A DNA stretch of 64,000 nucleotides from Caldilinea sp. CFX5 (GCA_021405325.1 QWII01000056.1:1-64000), one strand, 5' to 3'; shown: positions 35,344 through 44,311, counted from the stretch's first letter. Notes: generated by a model not told the origin, from the sequence alone. Translations and numbers: made by a program.

Positions 35344-38300
35344 CCGCTCTCACCCCCTCTTCACCTTGCGCACCGATGCCATTGTGGGACGCGCCGAAGA
35401 AATCGCCAAGCTGCAACAAGTGCTTGCCGACCTGACAACGACGACTGATCATACGCTCTTTTTCTACATTGCCGGCGATGGCGGTATGGGCAAGACTCGT
35501 TTTTTGGAATGGGTTTTAAACACATATTCGCCACCGCATAAAACCTTTCGCACCCCCATTCTTGATTTCTATAACTCGATCTTGCGTACCGATGTGGATC
35601 TGGTTGAACACATTTACGATGCGATTGAACCCGCCTTGAGTCAAGAGAAGCTGACTGACTACTTTGCCGAATACCGCACCTTACGCGAACGCTTCCGCCG
35701 CCAAGAGACAGACGCCGCCGGCGGGCAAAGTGGTGAAAGTGTGATTTCGGCCTTTGTCAAAGCCTGGACGCCATTGGCAGTGGCCGGCTATCGCCTCATC
35801 ATTCTGTTGGATACGGCTGAATTGCTGCGTTTTGAAGATGACCCCGTGCGCCATAAATTTGATGCGCCCCAGCCGGTTGCCTCGACGAAACGCTGGCTCT
35901 TGGAGATGGTGGATGACGATAGCAAATTGCTGGGCGTTCTCTTTGTGGTGGCCGGTCGCAAAAAAGAGTCGCCAACACTCTATGCCGAATTTTGTGAACG
36001 GGCCGCACATGGCGCCCAAAGTTCCAAACAGCGCGTCATCGACCTGGAGGGCTTCCAACCGGCCGGCACCGACGCTTATTTCGCCCAGTTGACAAAAATC
36101 TTGCAAACGCGTGGCTATCAGGATGAAGCTGACATTATCGCCGGGATCGACTCGGAACAACGGGCGGCGCTCCACCAATTGACCAAAGGTTCACCCATTG
36201 CGTTAGCCATTGCCCTGCAATTATTGATCGATGGGGTGAGCAGCGAGATTCCTACATTGATCAATAACCAACTCAACCAATCGGTGGCGCCAACGGCCGA
36301 TCTAGAGCCGCACTTCCAGGCGGCGCTGATTACAGAACTGGCAAATTATCAGGCTTTTGGCGAAGTTGGCATTGTCATGCGCTATATGGCGCTGGCCCGC
36401 AAGGGGTTAACGCCGTCGCGTTTGGCGAAACTTCTGCAAAAGATCGGCTCCAATCTGCCCGATGTTGAGTTTGCAGCGCTCTTTACCGAACTGGCCCAAC
36501 AAATCTATGTCAAGGTGCTGCCGGACGGCGCGCTCGTTCTCCATGATAAAGTGGCGGAATGGGTCACGCGGCTCTTTGAAGACGCGGAAGCGATATACCT
36601 CTATGCGGCTCTGTACGATATCTATGAAGAGGAGATTGCCGAACAGACGCGCACCATTGCCGATTTGTTACCTTTCGCCGATCCTTTTACCGAGATGGAA
36701 GAGATTGATGAGATGAGCGGGAGTGTGGCTGTTCGCGTCATTCCCGATCCGGCGGCAGTGCAATCGGCCCATGAACTGCGCCGGGTGCGGCGTAAGCGAC
36801 GCAATCTCATTATTGAGCAGATGACCTACGCCTTGCGTAGCGACCCGATCAGAGGCTATAAAATTTATTATGAACTGGCCGAGGAAGCGTTCAACGTCGG
36901 GCGGATGGATTACGATATGCAGATCCGCACGGAATTTTTGCAATGGTGGATGGATGAGCATCCAGTGGGGAGTGGTCAGTATCCCAATCGTCAGCAAGCC
37001 GCCGCCGTCGGCCTGACTCAAGCGATCATTGAAGCCGATTTTGCCGTACGTGCTGTGCAACGCACCTATAGCGCCGAAAGTATCGACGCCATTACGCTGT
37101 CGCCCTCCCAACGTTCTCAGGCGACCATTGCATTGGTAAACAAGATTTTGCAAAGCGTAGGTGACAAGCGCGATGACTTCACGTTACCTCCCTTTGCCGA
37201 AACCTGGCTCAATTTGTACACCGATCTGGCGCGTGGCCAATTGGTGGCTAATGAAGAAGAGATTACCCAAGTTCGGCAATCATTCCAGTCCCATATTCGT
37301 GAATTCATCGTTCTGCTCAACAATCGCGGGAAAACAGAGGATGGGAACAATCTTGCTGTTTTCCTGCTGACCAGTGCATTGGCCTTTGCTTATTACGAAC
37401 TTGGTTTTTTTGAAAGCAATCATGGCAATCATGGCGACGCCATTGAAAGCTTCAACCGTAGCTTGCCGCTCTACCGGCGCCTTGGTTTCGAGATCAACCA
37501 GGCGCGCTCGCTCAATGATAAAGGCGATTCGTTGGCAGTGGTCGGGTTTGCCCAACGCGCCGAAACCTCTGTCCATGATGCGCTGCTTCTGCGGAAACAA
37601 CTGGGCTTCAGCTATCCGATTGGTCTCAGTTACAACACCTTAGCCATCGTCCATACCATGGCCGAACGACCGGCCTCGGCTCTGCGCTATGCTAAGTACG
37701 CCTTGTCGATCTTCCGTTCCCTCAGCCATGACTATGGGCAGATGATTGCCAATCGCGCCTGTAGTGAAGCCTATCGTCGCGATGCCGAGCGAGTGGGCGT
37801 TGCCAATCGCAAGGTGCAGCAGATCCGGTTGAAGGACGCCCTTGATGCCAGCAAAGCGGCACTGACCTTTGCCGAAGCGCTGTTGACCGACAAGGATGCC
37901 CTTCTGGTTGACATCTATATCGAACATGGTTCGGCCTGGCGCGACCTGGCGCGCTTTTATGGGCAGAACCCCGATTTGCGTGAAAAAATGGCTGTGGATC
38001 CGATACACGAGAGCGAAGCTTGGCTGCAAGCAGGGGTTGACCTGGCGCGCACCATTCCTGGCGCCCGCACGCAGTTGATCGATGCCATGATTGACCTGGC
38101 CTACTTGCGCTATTATGAAGCCTTGACCAGTGCAACGGACAAGACAACCCGCCTTACCAATGCCCAAGTGGCGACGGAACGGGCAATTGCCGAAATCCCA
38201 TCCACTTATCGCGATTTACCCTTGCCAGATGGGCAGGCCAAGACTTTGTCGGTCTACTGGTCCTTGCTGACCAAAGCGCACGGGCTGTTGATGACGATTA

Positions 38301-38617
38301 CAAGACAACGGCTTTATCTCCAACATCCGCATTTGTCCATCAATGAAACGACTATGGCTGATGCGCGCAAACTGCTGGCTGAAGCCACCCTGGCCCTCTA
38401 CTTTAGCTCGCTGTTGGAAGCGAATGTGCGCAATGTTCGGCGCGCCAATCAGATCATCTACGAAGCTTTCCAAACCTTTTCCTTTGAGGCGCTGGAATGG
38501 TTTGCCCAACAGGCAACGGAAGTGGCTCAGTCGTTACAGATCCCAGCCGATCAACAACAAGCGATGAAACAATATCTGGCTGAGAACTTTGGGATCGATC
38601 TAATTGTCGAGCAATAA
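35330..38617 (+). CDS. Large NTPase-TPR protein (cluster gene 4)
   Basis: 1095 residues from ATG 35330 (AAAGGAG upstream, inside the end of gene 3). An Orc/STAND-like lead-in (DAIVGRAEEIAKLQQVL), Walker A GDGGMGKT (49-56), Walker B LIILLDTAELL, sensor FVVAGRKK, then a helical linker with RRVRRKRRN, and TPR-like repeats from about residue 650 (LAFAYYELGFFESNHG, GLSYNTLAIVHTMAERPAS). A long helical C-terminus of unknown kind follows. The layout is that of a STAND signalling ATPase whose repeat region senses a ligand or partner. No nuclease, TIR, CHAT or protease domain could be read at either end. Confidence 0.8.
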   Translation: MTPNNRSHPLFTLRTDAIVGRAEEIAKLQQVLADLTTTTDHTLFFYIAGDGGMGKTRFLEWVLNTYSPPHKTFRTPILDFYNSILRTDVDLVEHIYDAIEPALSQEKLTDYFAEYRTLRERFRRQETDAAGGQSGESVISAFVKAWTPLAVAGYRLIILLDTAELLRFEDDPVRHKFDAPQPVASTKRWLLEMVDDDSKLLGVLFVVAGRKKESPTLYAEFCERAAHGAQSSKQRVIDLEGFQPAGTDAYFAQLTKILQTRGYQDEADIIAGIDSEQRAALHQLTKGSPIALAIALQLLIDGVSSEIPTLINNQLNQSVAPTADLEPHFQAALITELANYQAFGEVGIVMRYMALARKGLTPSRLAKLLQKIGSNLPDVEFAALFTELAQQIYVKVLPDGALVLHDKVAEWVTRLFEDAEAIYLYAALYDIYEEEIAEQTRTIADLLPFADPFTEMEEIDEMSGSVAVRVIPDPAAVQSAHELRRVRRKRRNLIIEQMTYALRSDPIRGYKIYYELAEEAFNVGRMDYDMQIRTEFLQWWMDEHPVGSGQYPNRQQAAAVGLTQAIIEADFAVRAVQRTYSAESIDAITLSPSQRSQATIALVNKILQSVGDKRDDFTLPPFAETWLNLYTDLARGQLVANEEEITQVRQSFQSHIREFIVLLNNRGKTEDGNNLAVFLLTSALAFAYYELGFFESNHGNHGDAIESFNRSLPLYRRLGFEINQARSLNDKGDSLAVVGFAQRAETSVHDALLLRKQLGFSYPIGLSYNTLAIVHTMAERPASALRYAKYALSIFRSLSHDYGQMIANRACSEAYRRDAERVGVANRKVQQIRLKDALDASKAALTFAEALLTDKDALLVDIYIEHGSAWRDLARFYGQNPDLREKMAVDPIHESEAWLQAGVDLARTIPGARTQLIDAMIDLAYLRYYEALTSATDKTTRLTNAQVATERAIAEIPSTYRDLPLPDGQAKTLSVYWSLLTKAHGLLMTITRQRLYLQHPHLSINETTMADARKLLAEATLALYFSSLLEANVRNVRRANQIIYEAFQTFSFEALEWFAQQATEVAQSLQIPADQQQAMKQYLAENFGIDLIVEQ

Positions 38618-38735
38618 CAAGGCTTGTTACGCAGTTTTTGCAGTAATAATTAATGGAAATGATACACCGTTTACATGCCGTTGATTTATGTAACCTGATT
38701 GTAAGAAAGAGTAAGCTGTCTTTAAAGATTACCTA

Positions 38736-38764
38736 TTGACAGGTAAACTCTCATCAATTATGAT
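38736..38764 (+). promoter_or_regulatory. Near-consensus sigma-70 promoter of the radical SAM gene
   Basis: TTGACA (38736-38741), 17-nt spacer, TATGAT (38759-38764). Transcription would start near 38771, directly at the hairpin that follows. This separates the radical SAM gene from the NTPase cluster at the level of transcription. Confidence 0.75.
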
Positions 38765-38773
38765 TACATGGAC

Positions 38774-38811
38774 TTTTTCGTCTTTGAACGCTTGTTTGCA
38801 AAGACGAAAAA
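38774..38811 (+). promoter_or_regulatory. Perfect 13-bp hairpin at the transcript 5' end
   Basis: 38774-38786 pairs with 38799-38811 (12-nt loop). The A/T-rich arms place an A run at the 3' side. On the plus strand it would be the first element of the leader RNA; on the minus strand it would end in T5. Confidence 0.55.
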
Positions 38812-38889
38812 ATAAATAGGATTCTGATACCATAATTCACATCGAAGACGTGTAATCTCTCCTATCGACTTGCTACTTTTTTACTCTTC

Positions 38890-38977
38890 GAGTGTGTGGT
38901 AAAGGTTGTTGCATGGGTACAAGGCAAAGCTACCTGCCTTGTATTTTGTGTTTTCTCTAACCACTTACCACACACTC
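38890..38977 (+). repeat. Nested inverted repeats in the radical SAM leader
   Basis: Outer arms 38890-38902 and 38965-38977 (13 bp, perfect). Inner arms 38918-38926 and 38935-38943 (9 bp, perfect). The whole would fold as a long stem with an internal loop, ending 37 nt before the start codon at 39015. Confidence 0.75.
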
Positions 38978-39014
38978 CCAGATGATTGATGCAAGTCAAG
39001 GGAGATTTCTGTTT

Positions 39015-40670
39015 ATGTATATACAACTGTACGACGAAGTGTATGAAGAAGTCGTATCAAGCCAAACACTTGGCAACCCGTTCCTCTTTCGTTCACCAGC
39101 CGAGCAGCAACAGCTTGCCGCCTGGCTCGCTGCTACACAACCCACAGTTAAAAACAAATCACCGACCTCCAATAGCACACTGCTCCCCCTGATCTTACAT
39201 AGTAGTCAATTCCGTCAGGAAAACACCAAGGTCTATCAGTTTCAATGTAACTGCGCCTGTCCGGATGATGGTTTTTCCTTTTCGGCGCCACGCGCCTGGA
39301 CTGATTACCAGACGCCGTTGGTGCAGCCGCGACTGCATGGGCAATTCTTGCCGGATGACCACCTGTTGCTCTTCAATCCTTATCATGATCAAGGGGTAAT
39401 GGTGCTAAACGACGGCGCCAGGGGGCTTTGGCAACAGTTTCACCAACCGCGGCTTGTGCATGAAGTCATCCCCCATCCAACTGATCAGATCGGGTGGCAC
39501 GCAATCCAGAACATGGTGGCCTTCGGCGCATTACAACCGGTGGGCTTCCAGCCGCAGGTGCAGAAACGTGATCCACGCATCTTGAACACCTGGATTCATG
39601 TAACCAACGAATGTAACTTGCGTTGTGATTACTGCTACATCCACAAGAGCAATGACGACATGCCGGCAGATGTGGGGCGGGCCGCCGTCGATGCGATCTT
39701 GCGCTCGGCTGAACGGCATGGCTTTCAACAGGTCAAGCTCAAGTTTGCCGGCGGGGAAGCCACCCTCAACCTGAAACGGGTCTTTGACATTCATGCCTAT
39801 GCAAGCGAACAGGCGCAGATGAGGGGCATCGGTATTGACACCGTGGTGTTAAGCAATGGGGTTGCCATTGGGGAACGGGCGATTGAAGCCTTTACCGAAC
39901 GGGGGATTCAGGTCAGCATCTCGCTGGATGGCATTGCCGATACACACGATACGCAACGCCCTTTTAAGAACGGCAAGGGGTCATTCGCTTGGGTCAATCG
40001 AACACTGGAACGATTAGTGAAGCGCGGCATCAAGCCCTTTATCAGCATTACCTTGTCCAACCGCAACGCTGACGGTTTGGCTGATCTGATCCAGTATGTG
40101 GTTGATCGGGATCTGCCCTTCAATATCAACTTTTTTCGGGAGAATGATTGTGCTGCGCCCTATACCGACCTGAAATTGCTGGATGACAAAATCATTACCG
40201 CCATGCAAAACGCCTTTGTCGTGCTGGAGAATAATCTGCCCAAGCGTTCGCTCCTGGGGTCCCTGGTGGATCGCGCCCAGTTCGATGCCCCGCATGACAA
40301 AACCTGCAGTGTCGGTGATTCCTACCTGGTGATCGACCATCAGGGCCAGGTCGCCAAGTGTCAGATGGAGATTGAACGGCCCATTACGAGTATCTATGCC
40401 GACGACCCCTTGGGTGATCTGCGACAAGATCGCTTGGGCCTTCAAAATCTCAGTGTCGAAGAGAAGGAAGGCTGTCGCACTTGTGAGTGGAAATATTGGT
40501 GTGCGGGCGGCTGCCCGGTTCTCACCTATCGCGCCACTGGTCGTTACGATGTCAAATCCCCCAACTGCCGGATCTACAAAGCGCTCTATCCTCAATTGCT
40601 ACGGCTGGAAGGGCTGCGCCTCTTACAGCTAGCCAGCCAACAGCACCCTGCCGCCACCCTGCCACACTGA
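39015..40670 (+). CDS. Radical SAM/SPASM-domain protein with PqqD-like N-terminal region
   Basis: 551 residues from ATG 39015 (AAGGGAG upstream; the frame also contains ATG 38982 without a ribosome site). The N-terminal ~190 residues include an extra Cys group (QFQCNCACPDDGF) and a PqqD-like stretch (FNPYHDQGVMVLNDGARGLW). The radical SAM core follows, with CNLRCDYC (Cys200, 204, 207) and FAGGEATLN. The SPASM region binds auxiliary Fe-S clusters: CSVGDSYLVIDHQGQVAKC ... CRTCEWKYWCAGGCP ... NCRIYK. Such enzymes modify ribosomal peptides or proteins, or act as sulfatase-type maturases. The PqqD-like part favours peptide maturation, but no precursor peptide was found beside it. Confidence 0.88.
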   Translation: MYIQLYDEVYEEVVSSQTLGNPFLFRSPAEQQQLAAWLAATQPTVKNKSPTSNSTLLPLILHSSQFRQENTKVYQFQCNCACPDDGFSFSAPRAWTDYQTPLVQPRLHGQFLPDDHLLLFNPYHDQGVMVLNDGARGLWQQFHQPRLVHEVIPHPTDQIGWHAIQNMVAFGALQPVGFQPQVQKRDPRILNTWIHVTNECNLRCDYCYIHKSNDDMPADVGRAAVDAILRSAERHGFQQVKLKFAGGEATLNLKRVFDIHAYASEQAQMRGIGIDTVVLSNGVAIGERAIEAFTERGIQVSISLDGIADTHDTQRPFKNGKGSFAWVNRTLERLVKRGIKPFISITLSNRNADGLADLIQYVVDRDLPFNINFFRENDCAAPYTDLKLLDDKIITAMQNAFVVLENNLPKRSLLGSLVDRAQFDAPHDKTCSVGDSYLVIDHQGQVAKCQMEIERPITSIYADDPLGDLRQDRLGLQNLSVEEKEGCRTCEWKYWCAGGCPVLTYRATGRYDVKSPNCRIYKALYPQLLRLEGLRLLQLASQQHPAATLPH

Positions 40671-40719
40671 TCCTTCACTTTTACACCTAATAAGCGCATA
40701 CTGCACCGGATTTTGCTGT

Positions 40720-40755
40720 AGCGACGATGGTTCAAAAGAATCATCGTCGCTTTTT
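40720..40755 (+). terminator. Intrinsic terminator of the radical SAM gene
   Basis: A 14-bp stem (40720-40733 with 40738-40751, one mismatch) followed by TTTTT. Textbook form, 49 bp after the stop codon. Confidence 0.85.
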
Positions 40756-40862
40756 GTAAGATGTTTGTGAGTCCAGCCACCGCGATTGCTATTTAGGCAA
40801 TTACGTCTGTGATAGCCTTGAGGGAACAAAGGGCTATACTAAGAGCAAGCAAGTCATAGGAG

Positions 40863-40882
40863 AGGAGGACACCATGAGGTAA
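40863..40882 (+). other. Ribosome site with a two-codon ORF (ATG AGG TAA)
   Basis: AGGAGG (40863-40868) stands 5 nt before ATG 40874, which is followed by one Arg codon and TAA. A TATACT box lies near 40836. Either a broken gene start or a minimal ORF. The rest of the 667-bp gap 40756-41422 holds the repeat and hairpin listed next and no recognisable gene. Confidence 0.35.
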
Positions 40883-40956
40883 GTATCTTTCAACAATTAC
40901 TCATCGCAACAATCAAGGTCACGTATAAAATTTATATCGATTTGCCGAGCATAAGC

Positions 40957-40996
40957 AGTAGTCCGCAGTCATGCAGTCGCGTAGTCCAGAATCAGT
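40957..40996. repeat. GTAGTCC-type dispersed repeat
   Basis: Related to the cluster at 12057-12183 (shared GTAGTCCGCAG and GTCGCGTAGTCCAGA). A single diverged copy. Confidence 0.5.
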
Positions 40997-41111
40997 CTAT
41001 GCGCTTTCGCGTGGGTTGCGGTCTACTGAGAATGGTAGCTGCCCATGACTCGGTAGCAAGGAGCAACGATTTGAGGCCGGCGATTGTGCAAATCGGTATC
41101 GACGTTAGTGA

Positions 41112-41215
41112 AAGGAGGTGCGCAAAACAGCTACTGCCAACTGCGAGGACTACTAGGCTGCCTGTGTCTCTAGCTTCACCATCCAGAAATGGTCAGCGCT
41201 AGATTCACAGGCAAC
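41112..41215 (+). ncRNA. Unexplained structured segment with a perfect SD-like sequence
   Basis: AAAGGAGGTG (41112-41121) has no start codon in range. Downstream, gcctgtg...ctagc (41159-41173) pairs with gctag...cacaggc (about 41200-41214) with two mismatches around an inner accat/atggt stem, giving a long rod. Could be a small RNA or a gene remnant. Weak call. Confidence 0.2.
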
Positions 41216-41422
41216 CGACAGTTGACGATGTACTGTCCTTTCTGTTCGTACTGGTGATGGAAGATAGTGTAAAAAAGATTAGGCTCCTGTTATACCCTGG
41301 GCGCTGGTTAACTTATGTTACCAACCGATAGGGTATAAATTGGCGCGCTTCCATCTTCTGGTATGTAGGTTATCTCATAAACTGTTAAAATTGTCATATA
41401 AATGATTCTCACAGTGGTTAAC

Positions 41423-42499
41423 CTAGACGCTTTCCAGCCAATGTCGCCCATATGACAATACCATCTCACCATCAATATAGACCGCCCCTTCCCGTCGCAA
41501 ATCCTTGATAATATCCCAGTGAATCGCCGACTGGTTGGTTCCGCCACATTCCGGGTAGGCGCGACCGAGGGCGATGTGCACCGTGCCACCGAGTTTTTCG
41601 TCGATGAGAATGTCTTTGCAGAAGTGGGTGACATGGGGGTTGACGCCAAAGGCAAATTCGCCGATCAGACTGGCGCCGGCATCGCTCTGAACAATGGCCT
41701 GGAGGAAGTCCTGATTGGCGCTGGCCGTGGCTTCGACCAGCTTGCCCCGCGCCCAGCGTAGGCGAATATCGGGCATGAGCCGGCCACTGAGGACGCCGGG
41801 AAATTCAAAGTAGATCTGGCCGTCGATGGTCTCGGTGATGGGCGCGGTCATGATTTCGCCGTCGGGCATATTGAGTTTGCCGTCGCCCACCACCCACCGG
41901 CGTCCGGCGACCGCAAAGCGCAGATCGGTCTCTTTGCCGACAATGCGCACTTCTTTGCCCTGTCCTAAGCGATCGGCCCAGCGTTGCCAGGTGGCGACCG
42001 CTTGTGGCCAGTCGAGTAGACAAGCGTCAAAGAACATGTCGGTGATCGTTTCCAGGTCGGTCTCGGCTTGCTGGGCGAAGGCGGCGTTGGGAACGCGCAC
42101 GAGACACCAGCGGGTTTTCTGCCAGCGCAAGGTGGAAATTTTGCCCTGGGTACGCTGGTTCAGCGAAAGCCGATCCGCCGGGACATCGGCCAGTTCATAC
42201 AAATTATATGCACCCCGTAGCCCGATATACACATCGGCCCATTCCATGCCATAGGCTTCGATCGCCGGTAGCCAGGACAGTTGTTCATGGTTGCCATACT
42301 TGAGTAGCGCATGGCGCAACGTCTCCGACAGAAATTGTACTTGCGGAAAAGCGCCGGCCTTGATACAAGCGGCATAGACCGTCTGCACCAAGGGTAGCGT
42401 TTCTGCCTCGCCCATGGCGATCATCACCTTCTCGCCCGGTTTCACGGCTGCCGAATAGTTGACCAGCAATTCACCTAATTGCTGCCAGCGTTTATCCAT
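41423..42499 (-). CDS. M29 family (AmpS/AmpII-type) aminopeptidase
   Basis: 358 residues, the usual length. M29 enzymes are dinuclear metal exopeptidases that remove N-terminal residues. Expected landmarks are present: N-terminal Rossmann-like part (KPGEKVMIAMGEAETLPLV), and C-terminal metal and catalytic segments GEFAFGVNP, GTVHIALGRAYPECGGTNQSAIHWD. Cytoplasmic, no signal peptide. It follows the BtpA-family gene on the same strand with a cruciform repeat between them. Confidence 0.88.
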   Translation of the reverse strand: MDKRWQQLGELLVNYSAAVKPGEKVMIAMGEAETLPLVQTVYAACIKAGAFPQVQFLSETLRHALLKYGNHEQLSWLPAIEAYGMEWADVYIGLRGAYNLYELADVPADRLSLNQRTQGKISTLRWQKTRWCLVRVPNAAFAQQAETDLETITDMFFDACLLDWPQAVATWQRWADRLGQGKEVRIVGKETDLRFAVAGRRWVVGDGKLNMPDGEIMTAPITETIDGQIYFEFPGVLSGRLMPDIRLRWARGKLVEATASANQDFLQAIVQSDAGASLIGEFAFGVNPHVTHFCKDILIDEKLGGTVHIALGRAYPECGGTNQSAIHWDIIKDLRREGAVYIDGEMVLSYGRHWLESV

Positions 42500-42549
42500 A
42501 CGCTACCCACCCCATTCATTAACAATTTTCCATTCTCCCTTGACAATTA

Positions 42550-42634
42550 TAGGAGTTACGCAGTTGGACAAGACCTGTCAGGTTTGCGAAACCTGACAGG
42601 TCTCTGGTAGCGCCCGTCAACTGCGTAACTCCTA
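42550..42634. repeat. Nested cruciform: 17-bp outer arms around the ACCTGWCAGGT double palindrome
   Basis: Outer arms 42550-42566 and 42618-42634 are perfect. Inner arms 42571-42585 and 42589-42603 (15 bp, perfect, 3-nt loop) contain ACCTGTCAGGT and ACCTGACAGGT. Same inner element as at 46834-46866 and 52632-52664. Confidence 0.9.
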
Positions 42635-42636
42635 AA

Positions 42637-43446
42637 TTAATGATTCCTCAATTCCTTCACCTTACTCATAAACGTCTTCACCCGCCCCTCATCCACCGGA
42701 TTCCAGATATAGCCATCCCGCTTGAAGGTTGTCCCCACCACCGCGCCATCGGCTACGGCCAACTGAGCGGCCACATTTTCCAGTTTCACACCGGTGTTGG
42801 CAAAGACGGGCGTCGTCGGAATAGCGTTTTTGACCTGGCTCAACGTTTCTTGGGATGTTTCCGCCCCGGCGATCAAGCCGGAGACGCAGATGGCATCCGG
42901 GTTGGTATTAAAGACTGTGGAGCGGGCGACAGCGGCAATGTCCCGTTGGGCCAGGTAGACGGCAGCTTCGGGGACGATGTTGTAGAAGCGTTTGACCTGC
43001 TGGCCGCCAATCGCATATTGATGACGCACGACTTCCCCACAATTCGTATTCCACAGGCCAAAGTCACTGGCATAGACGCCGGTGAAAATTTCGCGCACAA
43101 AGCGGGCGCCGGTCGCCACAGCCAGATCGATGGACGCTTTGGCGTCCCATAGCACATTGACGCCAAAAGGCGCCGTGAGTTCTCGTCGTAATTCACCGAT
43201 AATGCGCGCCATCGTGACATAGGTGATCGGCTCGACCTTGAGCAGATAGGGCAGGCTGTACTCGTTGGAGAACAGCACCGCATCGACGCCGCCGGCTTGT
43301 AAGGCGTGTAGATCGTAACGCGCCTGTTCTACGACCCATTCAACGCCGCGCCCAGCATCATAGGCGGGGTCGCCGGGCAGCGCACGTAGGTGGCACATGG
43401 CAATGATCGGCTTGCGCAGGCCGAAGAGTTCATGAATCCATTGCAT
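42637..43446 (-). CDS. BtpA/SgcQ family protein
   Basis: 269 residues, the usual length of this TIM-barrel family: PIIAMCHLRALPGDPAY near the N-terminus, GGVDAVLFSNEYSLPY, GVNVLWDAKASIDLAVATGA, AICVSGLIAGAETS, and VFANTGVKLENVA near the end. BtpA was linked to photosystem I stability in cyanobacteria; SgcQ lies in sugar-metabolism clusters. The biochemical reaction is not settled. Probably in an operon with the aminopeptidase downstream. Confidence 0.88.
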   Translation of the reverse strand: MQWIHELFGLRKPIIAMCHLRALPGDPAYDAGRGVEWVVEQARYDLHALQAGGVDAVLFSNEYSLPYLLKVEPITYVTMARIIGELRRELTAPFGVNVLWDAKASIDLAVATGARFVREIFTGVYASDFGLWNTNCGEVVRHQYAIGGQQVKRFYNIVPEAAVYLAQRDIAAVARSTVFNTNPDAICVSGLIAGAETSQETLSQVKNAIPTTPVFANTGVKLENVAAQLAVADGAVVGTTFKRDGYIWNPVDEGRVKTFMSKVKELRNH

Positions 43447-43655
43447 AAAATGATGACGCTCCTTTGGGTTGTGGAAAGTTCTACTTTGCCAGAAAGCATA
43501 TACCAGAGTGGGACGATTGCCAAATCATCAATAAATGATGTCTATCTTATCCCTATACCTTTTTCTGTATCTTGGTCTATGTCAGAAAATGACATTCAGC
43601 GGCAAGATAGAGCGGCAGTCCGATCAGGGTAATCCTGATACGAGCAACGGACGAT

Positions 43656-43712
43656 GTTCAACCCGAAACACTGAGTTCAATACGAAACACAAAGAAGTTC
43701 AACACGAAACAC
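43656..43712 (+). repeat. Three imperfect direct repeats upstream of the lipoprotein gene
   Basis: gttcaa-cccgaaacac, gttcaa-tacgaaacac and gttcaa-cacgaaacac, starting at 43656, 43675 and 43697 (period 19-22). They end 20 bp before the ATG at 43732. The 285-bp spacer 43447-43731 shows nothing else. Confidence 0.6.
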
Positions 43713-43731
43713 CGAGAAAGGACAAAGAATC

Positions 43732-44022
43732 ATGCGCTATGTAATCTCTTTATTGCTTCTGGTAACGCTCTTGGTCGCCGCTTGCGCGCCGGGCGGCCCA
43801 GGCGCGGCAGCCACCAGCACCCCAGAAGCAACGGAAACCCCAGCCACCGACACCGGCGTTGGCGGCAGTGAAGGAGTTACAGACACCATGGAGATGACGG
43901 ACACCATGGAAATGACCGATACCATGGAAATGACCGATACTGAGGGCATGACGGACACTTTGGGGATCACGGATACATTAGAGCTGACCGGAACGGATGG
44001 TGTCACTGGCACCGGTGGCTGA
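43732..44022 (+). CDS. Small repeat lipoprotein
   Basis: 96 residues. Signal sequence with lipobox LVAAC; the mature part is Thr/Pro-rich and then a tandem hexapeptide array TDTMEM repeated three times and decaying into TDTEGM, TDTLGI, TDTLEL. Acidic, low-complexity, no fold predicted. GAAAGGA lies before the ATG. Likely a surface-attached spacer-type protein; function unknown. Confidence 0.7.
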   Translation: MRYVISLLLLVTLLVAACAPGGPGAAATSTPEATETPATDTGVGGSEGVTDTMEMTDTMEMTDTMEMTDTEGMTDTLGITDTLELTGTDGVTGTGG

Positions 44023-44116
44023 GTAACAGCCGGAGCAAAGGGAAACGCCTGAATGCCACCGACTGAAGTTTTGCTGCTGTGGATTATTGGGCGTTTCCTC
44101 ATCGCATGAGTTGATG

Positions 44117-44154
44117 AAAGGTAGGGCAAGTTCTATCTTTGGCGCCCTACCTTT
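44117..44154 (+). terminator. Stem-loop terminator
   Basis: aaaggtagggc (44117-44127) pairs with gccctaccttt (44144-44154). A weaker 9-bp pair (44041-44049 with 44090-44098) lies just before it. Follows the small lipoprotein gene. Confidence 0.6.
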
Positions 44155-44252
44155 TCTGACTACCACAATGTACCTTTCAGTAAGCTTTCACCATTTCAAA
44201 CGTTCTGCCAAAGCACGCGATTGCGCAGAGACAACCGTTGTGAATACACAAG

Positions 44253-44294
44253 AAGCGTGTGAAGACAAGCGTGTGAAGACAAGCGTGTGAAGAC
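44253..44294 (+). repeat. Three perfect 14-bp tandem repeats
   Basis: aagcgtgtgaagac repeated three times without change, ending 17 bp before the ATG of the GlsB-like gene and directly before its AAGGAGGAG ribosome site. Likely slippage-prone; could tune spacing or leader structure. Confidence 0.8.
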
Positions 44295-44311
44295 AAAAAA
44301 GGAGGAGAACG

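Noticed and set aside
41112..41215. Group II intron start (GTGCG after an SD-like sequence)
   Set aside because: No domain V, no intron-encoded protein and no suitable 3' end in range.
44253..44294. CRISPR-like regular repeat
   Set aside because: Contiguous 14-bp tandem units without spacers; no cas genes in the window.
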